Notes under the pieces: model-generated
Seen by the model: the letters and a program-made list of their open reading frames with translations, nothing else
Told to the model about the DNA's origin: nothing
The model's database searches: none
Assembly (NCBI GenBank): GCA_003249935.1
Contig: QKHT01000105.1
Coordinates: forward strand, 1-38,291
Origin: Bacteroidota bacterium
Lineage (GTDB): Bacteria > Bacteroidota > Bacteroidia > Bacteroidales > UBA5342
Reading direction: 5' to 3'
DNA length: 38,291 nucleotides
Made by a program: the position numbers and the translations under genes
In this document: one piece after another, positions 9,526 through 16,220 of the stretch
How the letters are laid out: each line of letters starts with the position of its first letter
How positions within the stretch are numbered: position 1 is the first letter of the stretch

Positions 9526-9942
9526 ATGGATCGCAGGAAATTTTTATTCAACATGGCAGCCGGAGCCGGCGTGGCAATCGTTACACCTTTAGTCATTACC
9601 GGATGTGCACCCAATAGCGGCAGTGATTCGCCAAGTTTACCTTCGGGTACAACATTTGACCTTTCTCAACCCGAAAATGCGGCATTACGTCATGTAAACG
9701 GTTATTTAAAGTCAGGTAATATTGTTATTATTCACACGGCAGCCGGTTTTGTGGCTCTTTCGGCAATATGCACGCACGAATCGGTAGGATTAAACTACAG
9801 TGCCTCCACGGGGCAATTCACCTGCTCAAGACACGGTGCCCGATATGCTTCAACCGGGGCAGTACTAAGCGGTCCGACATCCAAATCCCTCACAAAATAC
9901 AAAATCACACAGAGCGGCGATCTCCTCACCCTCTCCTATTAA
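9526..9942 (+). CDS. Rieske [2Fe-2S] lipoprotein with Tat-type signal
   Basis: This 138-residue protein has both Rieske ligand motifs: CTH (C82, H84) and CSRH (C100, H103), separated by 15 residues. These bind a 2Fe-2S cluster through two Cys and two His. The extra cysteines that form the disulfide in high-potential bc1 Rieske proteins are missing, suggesting a lower-potential, ferredoxin-like or uncharacterised type. The N-terminus reads DRRKFLF (twin-arginine), followed by a hydrophobic stretch and VITGC, a lipobox with C27. The protein is thus predicted to cross the membrane folded through Tat and be anchored as a lipoprotein. No cytochrome b or oxygenase partner lies nearby, so its redox partner is unknown. 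Confidence 0.88.
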   Translation: MDRRKFLFNMAAGAGVAIVTPLVITGCAPNSGSDSPSLPSGTTFDLSQPENAALRHVNGYLKSGNIVIIHTAAGFVALSAICTHESVGLNYSASTGQFTCSRHGARYASTGAVLSGPTSKSLTKYKITQSGDLLTLSY

Positions 9943-9955
9943 GGGGTTCAACCCA

Positions 9956-9990
9956 AAAAGGCACCCCAATCAATGAGATGCCTTTTATAT
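9956..9990 (+). terminator. Terminator after the Rieske gene
   Basis: An 8-bp stem (AAAAGGCA / TGCCTTTT, arms at 9956-9963 and 9979-9986) is followed by an AT-rich tract. It lies between two convergent genes. Confidence 0.7.
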
Positions 9991-10017
9991 TTTTATTTTG
10001 AACCTTTTTAAGTGAGT

Positions 10018-11220
10018 CTATTCGAGAACCCTGCCCGGATAAGCTTTTAACCCTTCCTGAAGCACTTTCAGTGCAACACCAAGATCTTCCTTGTTTAGCA
10101 CATACGCAATACGCACCTCATTTACGCCAATACCCGGGGTAGTATAAAAACCCGACATTGGTGCCATAAACACTGTTTTGCCTTCGAACTCAAACTCGTC
10201 GAGCATCCATGCACAAAACTTATCGGCATCGTCTACCGGCAGTTTGGCTACGCAATAAAATGCACCCATCGGAATGGGGCAATATACACCAGCAATTCGG
10301 TTCAGCCCATCAACCAGAAATTTACGGCGCTCAACATACTGATTGTAGCACGAAAGAACATAATCGTCCGAAGCGTTGAGCGAAGCTTCACCAGCTATTT
10401 GGCCAATTAGTGGCGGGCTGAGTCGTGCTTGACAAAACTTCATCACATTTTGTTTTACAGTGGCATTTTTGGTTACCAACATACCGGTTCGCGTGCCACA
10501 TTCGCTGTAGCGTTTCGAAACCGAATCGAACAACACCACGTTATCCTGAATGCCTTCGAGGTGAAAAGCAGAGATGTATGGTGCGCCGGTATAGCAAAAC
10601 TCGCGGTAAACCTCATCGGAAAATAGGAATAAATCGTATTTTTTTACCAAATCGCGAATGGAATTAAGCTCTTCGCGGGTATACAAATAACCGGTGGGGT
10701 TGTTCGGATTGCAAATCATAATCCCTTTGGTACGGGGTGTGATTAACGCTTCGAACTTTTCGATAGGCGGCAACGCAAAACCATCTTCGATATGCGACGG
10801 CACCGTTTTAATGATGGCACCCGAAACAATGGCAAATGCTGTATAGTTCGCATAACTTGGTTCAGGCACAATAATCTCGTCGCCCGGATCGAGACACGAT
10901 AAAAATGTAAATGTCACCGCTTCGCTACCACCGGTGGTGATAATAATATCGTCGGCCGTAACATCAATATTGAACTTGGCATAGTATTGTACCAGCTTTT
11001 GCCTGTAACTCAATAACCCTTCACTGGGCGAATATTCAAGAATTTTGCGATCGATGTTTCGAATCGCCTCAAGCGCTTCGGGTGGTGTAGGTAAATCGGG
11101 CTGGCCGATATTGAGATGATACACTTTTACACCCTTAGCTTTGGCTTTATTTGCCAATGGCACCAGCTTCCTGATAGGCGAAGCCGGCATGATTTTACCT
11201 CGATTCGAAACTTCTGGCAT
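10018..11220 (-). CDS. PLP-dependent aminotransferase, class I (aspartate aminotransferase-like)
   Basis: This 400-residue cytoplasmic aminotransferase has its PLP lysine at K236 (SVSKRYSECGTRTG), NPNNPTG at 171-177, D202 and Y205 in SDEVYREF, and R244 after the lysine. The N-terminal LNIGQPDLPTPPEAL segment is typical of class I aspartate/aromatic-type enzymes. The exact amino-acid substrate cannot be fixed from the sequence. It is only distantly similar to the aminotransferase at 3981-5153. A good promoter sits 53 bp upstream, so the gene appears to stand alone. Confidence 0.9.
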   Translation of the reverse strand: MPEVSNRGKIMPASPIRKLVPLANKAKAKGVKVYHLNIGQPDLPTPPEALEAIRNIDRKILEYSPSEGLLSYRQKLVQYYAKFNIDVTADDIIITTGGSEAVTFTFLSCLDPGDEIIVPEPSYANYTAFAIVSGAIIKTVPSHIEDGFALPPIEKFEALITPRTKGIMICNPNNPTGYLYTREELNSIRDLVKKYDLFLFSDEVYREFCYTGAPYISAFHLEGIQDNVVLFDSVSKRYSECGTRTGMLVTKNATVKQNVMKFCQARLSPPLIGQIAGEASLNASDDYVLSCYNQYVERRKFLVDGLNRIAGVYCPIPMGAFYCVAKLPVDDADKFCAWMLDEFEFEGKTVFMAPMSGFYTTPGIGVNEVRIAYVLNKEDLGVALKVLQEGLKAYPGRVLE

Positions 11221-11272
11221 TTTATTTAATTCAAGACAATTAACACACTGATATTTGTCAGTTTTAAGTCTG

Positions 11273-11303
11273 CAAAAATAGCTTGATGTTTTGGTTTTTG
11301 CAA
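11273..11303 (-). promoter_or_regulatory. Promoter of the aminotransferase gene (leftward)
   Basis: On the minus strand, TTG (complement of CAA at 11301-11303), a 20-bp spacer, then TATTTTTG (complement of 11273-11280). This matches the Bacteroidota TTG / TAnnTTTG promoter exactly. Confidence 0.65.
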
Positions 11304-11366
11304 TGATAATATAAAAAGATTCGAATTATCGCTACAAATACAAAACGTCTGAACTAAAAAAATGCC

Positions 11367-11810
11367 CTATTTGCAATGATATACCGGTATTTTGTCTATT
11401 CGGGTCTGGTGGCGACCTCCTTCGAAAGCGGTATTTAAAAAGAGGTCAATAATTTCGTAAGCTTCGGCTTCTGTTATGAACCGTGCGGGAAGGGCACAAA
11501 CGTTGGCATTGTTGTGCTCACGGGCCAACTTGCTTATTTCGGCATTCCAGCAGAGCGCAGAGCGAATGCCCTGGTGCTTGTTTACGGTGATATTAATGCC
11601 GTTTCCACTGCCACAAATAGAAATACCGGTGTGATGTTTTCCCTCTTCGATGGCATGAGCCATAGGATGTGCAAAATCGGCATAGTCGCAACTCTCCGCC
11701 GAATGAGTACCGAAATCCTCTACGGAGTAGCCTTTTTCCGTTAAAAAGACCTTTACTTTTTCCTTTAACTCAAACCCTGCGTGGTCGCTGCAAATTGCAA
11801 TTGTATTCAT
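11367..11810 (-). CDS. rpiB: Ribose-5-phosphate isomerase B
   Basis: This 147-residue protein matches RpiB in length and motifs: SDHAGFELK at 8-16 with D9 and H10, the catalytic cysteine C66 in ISICGSGNG, and REHNNANV at 97-104 with H99. It interconverts ribose-5-phosphate and ribulose-5-phosphate in the non-oxidative pentose phosphate pathway. It is transcribed away from the HAD phosphatase gene. TAAATTTG on the minus strand (11889-11896) could be its -7 box but lacks a well-placed -33 element. Confidence 0.95.
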   Translation of the reverse strand: MNTIAICSDHAGFELKEKVKVFLTEKGYSVEDFGTHSAESCDYADFAHPMAHAIEEGKHHTGISICGSGNGINITVNKHQGIRSALCWNAEISKLAREHNNANVCALPARFITEAEAYEIIDLFLNTAFEGGRHQTRIDKIPVYHCK

Positions 11811-11938
11811 TTAAAAATCTTAATTTATTGGCATCCAACAATAAAAAACAGTGGTGGTATGCCTGTATTGATAAAATTGTTCGGGGCACAAATTTACTAA
11901 CTTTTATTATCGGATGAGGAATGCCAATTGAAAAAATG

Positions 11939-11946
11939 TAATTTTG
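11939..11946 (+). promoter_or_regulatory. Possible -7 element for the HAD phosphatase gene
   Basis: TAATTTTG fits TAnnTTTG and lies 52 bp before the chosen ATG. No properly spaced TTG is visible upstream. Confidence 0.3.
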
Positions 11947-11998
11947 CCAAAATAAAACAGTGTTCCGCCAAAAATGCGGAAACTTTAAGAATAGCAGA

Positions 11999-12679
11999 AT
12001 GAATTTAAAAGGGTTAAAAGCCGTTTTTTTTGATATGGACGGCGTATTATTCGATTCGATGCCGGCACATGCCGATTGCTGGGTTCGGTCATTTAACATG
12101 TCGGGATTAAATTTTACGCACGAACAGGCCTATATGAACGAAGGCAGAACCGGCAGTGGCACCATAAACCTTGCATATAATGCACAATACGGCCGGAACG
12201 CAACCCAAGTGGAGATAGATACCATATACGGCAATAAAACCATTTTGATGGAACAGTGGCCGGATGGGGGCATCATACAAGGAATGCCGGAAGTAATCAG
12301 TTTTCTTCAGTCAAAGCATATTGAACTTTGGGTGGTTACGGGTTCGTCGCAAAAGATGTTGTTGGCAAAATTGAACACATCGTTTCCCGGCGTTTTTTCC
12401 GAAGATCGTATGGTTACAGGTTTCGACGTGATTCATGGAAAACCACACCCGGAACCATACCTGATGGCCCTGCACAAGTCGGGCTATAAACCCGAAGAAA
12501 CAGTAGTGATAGAAAATGCCCCATTAGGCATAGAATCGGCAAAGGCAGCCGGATTGAAATGCATGGCTATAAACACCGGTGTGTTGAGCGACAAAATACT
12601 GGCCGACGAAGGTGCTGATATTGTGGTAAAAACAGCGGCGCAACTGCTCACGATTTTCATCGACAGCTTAACAAACTGA
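11999..12679 (+). CDS. HAD-superfamily phosphatase, beta-phosphoglucomutase-like
   Basis: The chosen start, ATG at 11999, begins MNLKGLKAVFFDMDG. A longer frame from 11960 adds 13 residues with no family support. The 226-residue protein has the HAD motifs: DMDG with nucleophile D12 and acid D14, the VVTGS motif II around 113-117, K148 in GKPHPEPY, and IENAPLGIESAKAAG (172-186) in place of the usual EDS-type motif IV. The cap lies between motifs I and II, as in the phosphoglucomutase-like subfamily. It probably dephosphorylates or isomerises a sugar phosphate; substrate unknown. Its stop codon directly abuts the stop of the convergent rlhA-like gene, with no bases between them. Confidence 0.85.
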   Translation: MNLKGLKAVFFDMDGVLFDSMPAHADCWVRSFNMSGLNFTHEQAYMNEGRTGSGTINLAYNAQYGRNATQVEIDTIYGNKTILMEQWPDGGIIQGMPEVISFLQSKHIELWVVTGSSQKMLLAKLNTSFPGVFSEDRMVTGFDVIHGKPHPEPYLMALHKSGYKPEETVVIENAPLGIESAKAAGLKCMAINTGVLSDKILADEGADIVVKTAAQLLTIFIDSLTN

Positions 12680-14518
12680 TTATAGGCCTTTTAATCGGCC
12701 AACCACTTCCATTTCGCATTTTGCACAATTGAATACCAGACGCAACTTTTGGCCTTCGGGTGTAACCAGCCAATAGGGTTCGGCTTTGGCCTGCCCTTTT
12801 TGGTAACGCGGACAAATTTGCATTTCGTATTTTATACAATGTTTTGTAGTCATTAGCGGTACGTCTTCAATAACCTGTTCGGTTTCGTAGGCTTCTTTTT
12901 CTACAATGAACCCCGCCGTGGCCATTACAGCAGCAGCCTTGCTATTGAGTATATTTTCCTGAAAAGCCGGTTTATCGGACACATAAACCATTGGTTGATC
13001 AGCAATAACAGGTTTCGAACCTGTTTTGTAATTTATGAGCCGTGTGTGCAAATGCGCTTCGAGCAATTCGTTTTTCATTTCGCCAAGCACCGAAGCCGGA
13101 AGGAAAAGATTGGCCTCATTATCCAGAACAGCTTCGGCCACATACCAGATCGAATTACCCGCCTTACGAAGCGAATCGTGCAGTTTTTGGTTCACCCCAC
13201 CAGGGTTACCAGCCGGTTCAAGCGCGATATGCCTGTAAACAACAGAGTTCCGTTGATCTTCGTCAATTGCTTCTAAACGCACAACATTTTTGCTTATAAT
13301 GAGCTTTACGTTCAGCGATATTTTTCTTTCGGCACTGTTTTTTTGCATGATGTCCTCGAACCCTTTATCGAAATTTCGGTACAACATGGTGCCCGACTGG
13401 AGACCTTTGGGAAAATTGTTCCAGTAGATACGGTTTCCGTCTACTTTGTCGGCTTTAAAACCGACCAATTTACCGTTATTGTCGAGAAAACAGAATCCGT
13501 CGCCATTAACACTTTGGGCCGTACTCTGCACCTGAAGATAATTTTCGGCGACCTTTATGGTTCGACCAAAAACCTCGCCGGTAGATTTTGGTGTAGCCCG
13601 TTGAAGTACATTGGGCTGTCGGTCCTGAACAAAATAGGTAGTGAACCCGCGATTAAAGCTTTTGTTGGGGTTCGGTTCGAAAAAGTAGGTACATTTTCCC
13701 GATGATGATTTAACAAGACCGGGGGTTCCGGCCAAAATACCGTCTAAAGTCTGACGATAATGTGCCGTTATATTTTTAACGTAGCCTATATCTTTTAATC
13801 GCCCTTCGATTTTAAAAGAAGAGATGCCGGCATCGATAAGTGCCGATAGATTTTCGGTAAGATTGAGATCGCGAATAGAGAGCCAATGGGCACTTTCGGC
13901 AATCTGAATACCATTTTTATCTTCGAGCGTATAGGGCAAACGGCAAAATTGCGCACATTCGCCACGGTTAGCACTTCGTCCGGTAAAGGCCTGACTAATA
14001 TAACAGCGGCCGCTATATGCCACACAAAGTGCACCATGAATAAAAAATTCGAGTGCAGCGGTAGTCTGTTCTTTTATGGCTTTGATTTGCGTCATGGTTA
14101 GTTCGCGGGCCAACACAACTTGCGAAAAACCAAGACTTTCGAGAAACTGAACCTTTTGGGGCGTACGGTTATCGGTTTGTGTACTGGCATGAATCTCCAT
14201 GGGAGGGAGATTACACTTCACTAGACCCAAATCCTGTACAATGAGCGCATCGACTCCGGCACGATATAAATCCCAGGCTAATTTTTCGGCTTCAACAATT
14301 TCATCATCGTTGAATATGGTATTTAAGGTGGTAAAAATGCGCGCATTGTACCTGTGTGCATACTTTACCAATTTTTCAATATCCTGAACTGAATTTCCGG
14401 CCGCCGCACGGGCACCGAATTTGTCGGCACCAATATATACTGCATCGGCACCATGATTAATTGCTGCGAAGCCGATTTCCGCATTACGGGCCGGCGACAA
14501 CAGTTCTATTTTCTGCAT
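12680..14518 (-). CDS. rlhA: U32 family protein, RlhA-like 23S rRNA hydroxylation protein
   Basis: This 612-residue protein closely follows E. coli RlhA (YdcP) over its length: the N-terminal ELLSPARNAEIGFAAINHG, IEFFIHGALCVAYSG-type core, four clustered cysteines C165, C172, C188 and C192, and a C-terminal part with KHC, CP and CAKCEM cysteines. Known RlhA hydroxylates 23S rRNA C2501 and needs an iron-sulfur cluster; members were once annotated as collagenase-like peptidases. I infer the same rRNA-modification role here. The start is 3 bp from the stop of the Spy-like gene, so it appears to be the fourth gene of the ECF sigma-factor operon, an unusual setting for an rRNA-modifying protein. 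Confidence 0.88.
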   Translation of the reverse strand: MQKIELLSPARNAEIGFAAINHGADAVYIGADKFGARAAAGNSVQDIEKLVKYAHRYNARIFTTLNTIFNDDEIVEAEKLAWDLYRAGVDALIVQDLGLVKCNLPPMEIHASTQTDNRTPQKVQFLESLGFSQVVLARELTMTQIKAIKEQTTAALEFFIHGALCVAYSGRCYISQAFTGRSANRGECAQFCRLPYTLEDKNGIQIAESAHWLSIRDLNLTENLSALIDAGISSFKIEGRLKDIGYVKNITAHYRQTLDGILAGTPGLVKSSSGKCTYFFEPNPNKSFNRGFTTYFVQDRQPNVLQRATPKSTGEVFGRTIKVAENYLQVQSTAQSVNGDGFCFLDNNGKLVGFKADKVDGNRIYWNNFPKGLQSGTMLYRNFDKGFEDIMQKNSAERKISLNVKLIISKNVVRLEAIDEDQRNSVVYRHIALEPAGNPGGVNQKLHDSLRKAGNSIWYVAEAVLDNEANLFLPASVLGEMKNELLEAHLHTRLINYKTGSKPVIADQPMVYVSDKPAFQENILNSKAAAVMATAGFIVEKEAYETEQVIEDVPLMTTKHCIKYEMQICPRYQKGQAKAEPYWLVTPEGQKLRLVFNCAKCEMEVVGRLKGL

Positions 14519-14521
14519 TCG

Positions 14522-15004
14522 TTACTTTAATTTTAATGAATCGGGCCGTAGGCCTCTTTTAGCACCATCACCATTGGGTAACGGCCCGGGCCTCTCTTCG
14601 TCGCGATGTCCTCTTGATCGATCCTTCAACTTTTTCATTCGTTCGTCGCGCAAGGTCTGAAACATTGCCCATTGTTCTTTGTTCAATAGAGGCTTAATAT
14701 TATTGTACATTTCGTTCCAAAGTGGTTCCATTTGAGCCATTGAGTTCCGCATAATCTGGTGACCTTTATCGCCATATTTCTTTACAATGGGCAAAATCTT
14801 TTCCTTTTGCGCATCGGTGGCATTTACTTTATTAAGTGCTTCGGTCCAAAAGCGTTGCTCATAATCGTTCCAACGATAATTTCGCAAACGATTGGCAGTA
14901 AGTGTACTTTGCGTAAAGAACCCAATAAAAAAACCCACGACCAAAACAGCAGAAAACTGTAAAAATGGCTTCCAATTAATCTGTTTAATTTTATTTGTCC
15001 ACAT
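14522..15004 (-). CDS. Membrane-anchored Spy/CpxP-like periplasmic protein
   Basis: This 160-residue protein has one N-terminal membrane helix (about 15-32), then a charged helical region with repeated patterns such as TDAQKEKILPIVKKYG and LLNKEQWAMFQTLRDERMKK, typical of the Spy/CpxP/CnrX group. The tail is rich in Arg, Gly and Pro. Such proteins act as periplasmic chaperones or, as in CnrX, as metal sensors that control an anti-sigma factor. No obvious His/Met metal cluster is visible, so metal sensing is not supported directly. It follows the putative anti-sigma gene by 15 bp and precedes rlhA by 3 bp. Confidence 0.72.
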   Translation of the reverse strand: MWTNKIKQINWKPFLQFSAVLVVGFFIGFFTQSTLTANRLRNYRWNDYEQRFWTEALNKVNATDAQKEKILPIVKKYGDKGHQIMRNSMAQMEPLWNEMYNNIKPLLNKEQWAMFQTLRDERMKKLKDRSRGHRDEERPGPLPNGDGAKRGLRPDSLKLK

Positions 15005-15019
15005 AATGTATTTTTTACA

Positions 15020-15316
15020 TTAATATCCCATCGAACTGGCAATTGCACTTTCCATATCGATATTGGTCCAGCCCATTAAGGATTGAACCGAAATACCCTG
15101 CCCCATAATGACTGCCAGAACAAACACCACAACCAGCGTAGCAAGAGCAGGCATAAAAATTTTCCGAAACGCAAAATCGCGGTTCATTTGATAGGACATC
15201 ACCATGTTTTCGATACGAGCCATTACACGTGTTTCGAAAAACGGCTTAAAGTCGGCATCGTAGTTTTCGAAAAAATTGCCAATGTTTTTTTCGGGATTGA
15301 ATGTTTTACTTTTCAT
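15020..15316 (-). CDS. Short single-pass membrane protein, probable anti-sigma factor
   Basis: This 98-residue protein has a charged N-terminal part (1-50, cytoplasmic if oriented like an anti-sigma factor), a membrane helix at about 54-74 (ALATLVVVFVLAVIMG) and a short outer tail. I do not recognise a named domain. Its start overlaps the sigma-factor stop by 4 bp (ATGA), so the two are translationally coupled. Position and topology resemble the small anti-sigma proteins in CnrYXH-type modules, and on that basis I infer it holds the sigma factor at the membrane. It has no zinc-binding anti-sigma motif (HxxxCxxC). Confidence 0.6.
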   Translation of the reverse strand: MKSKTFNPEKNIGNFFENYDADFKPFFETRVMARIENMVMSYQMNRDFAFRKIFMPALATLVVVFVLAVIMGQGISVQSLMGWTNIDMESAIASSMGY

Positions 15317-15927
15317 TTCAATTCTGTTTTAACTTTCACTTTCGCGGTTGTGTCGGCGGTATTTATAACCATTTCGCGAGACAACTTCGAAACAATTTCT
15401 TTTAGTCGGTCCTGAGCCCGTGTAAGCCTGCTAAGTACGGTACCCAACGGCACCCCAAGCATTTCGGCCGTTTCCTTTGTAGAGTAGCCCTCTATTAGCC
15501 TCAACAAGATAACCGATCTGAATTTCGGGTCGAGATGAGCGAGTGCTTTTTCGATCAGTTCATTCCGGCTCAACGATTCGTCGACATTGGCTTCATCGGC
15601 CAAATCGGGCAACGGCTGTTCGTCGTCTTTTACGCTAAAGAACAGAAACCTTCTTTTCCGCGAATTTAATTCGTTGAGCGAAAGATTGATAGCAATGCGC
15701 GTTAAATAAGTTCCTAATGCCGAATCGCCCCTGAAACTTGAAATAGATTGGTAAAACCTAACAAAAACCTCCTGACCTACATCATCGGCTTCGGGTGTAT
15801 CGCCCAGCATTCCAATAACCACGCGTGCTACCATTTTACGATAACGCTTCATCAACTCGCTAAAAGCTTGTTGATTGCCCCCATTTACCATGGCGATTAA
15901 TTCGCTATCTGTAAGCTTTTCTTTCAA
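15313..15927 (-). CDS. ECF sigma factor (sigma-70 family, group 4)
   Basis: This 204-residue protein contains region 2 (about 21-95, with DTPEADDVGQEVFVRFYQ and the DNA-melting stretch SALGTYLTRIAINLSLNEL) and region 4 (about 128-188, with helix-turn-helix STKETAEMLGVPLGTVLSRL). Regions 1 and 3 are absent, as in ECF sigma factors. It directs RNA polymerase to a specific promoter set, usually in response to envelope stress. It heads a tight run with a membrane protein, a Spy-like protein and an RlhA-like protein, suggesting that release of the sigma factor is controlled by a periplasmic signal. A leftward TATCTTTG at 16000-16007 lies 73 bp upstream but lacks a well-spaced -33 box. Confidence 0.93.
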   Translation of the reverse strand: MKEKLTDSELIAMVNGGNQQAFSELMKRYRKMVARVVIGMLGDTPEADDVGQEVFVRFYQSISSFRGDSALGTYLTRIAINLSLNELNSRKRRFLFFSVKDDEQPLPDLADEANVDESLSRNELIEKALAHLDPKFRSVILLRLIEGYSTKETAEMLGVPLGTVLSRLTRAQDRLKEIVSKLSREMVINTADTTAKVKVKTELK

Positions 15928-16172
15928 AACAATTTTACTGTTTTCGATTGTTTGACAATAGAAATGAATTTTTTATTCCCATACCCTTTAAAAGCGTTAC
16001 AAAGATACACAGATAGATACAATATAGGCCATTGAACCCAAATTTCACATGAATTAATATTAAAACGATGCAACCATTTTTCGGCAAAACGACACTTTGT
16101 TTTTGTTACAACAGGTGATTAAAAGGTTCGAACCAAAATAATGTTTTAACTGTGAAACTCATTAAAATTGTG
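15928..16172. other. Intergenic region upstream of the ECF sigma gene
   Basis: This divergent, AT-rich region holds the promoters of the sigma operon (leftward) and the VIT-domain gene (rightward). The only element I can name is CAAAGATA at 16000-16007, a -7-like box on the minus strand. No small gene or hairpin is apparent. An autoregulated ECF promoter could lie here but its consensus is unknown. Confidence 0.4.
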
Positions 16173-16180
16173 TAAATTTG
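16173..16180 (+). promoter_or_regulatory. -7 promoter element of the VIT-domain gene
   Basis: TAAATTTG fits TAnnTTTG and lies 40 bp before the chosen ATG at 16221. No clear TTG is found 19-24 bp upstream. Confidence 0.4.
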
Positions 16181-16220
16181 AATTATCAAACAATTGATTA
16201 ACAATACAATCGATAATAAT

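Noticed and set aside
12695-12730. GGCC...GGCC hairpin as a terminator for the HAD gene
   Set aside because: It lies inside the coding end of the rlhA-like gene, has a 4-bp stem and no T run.
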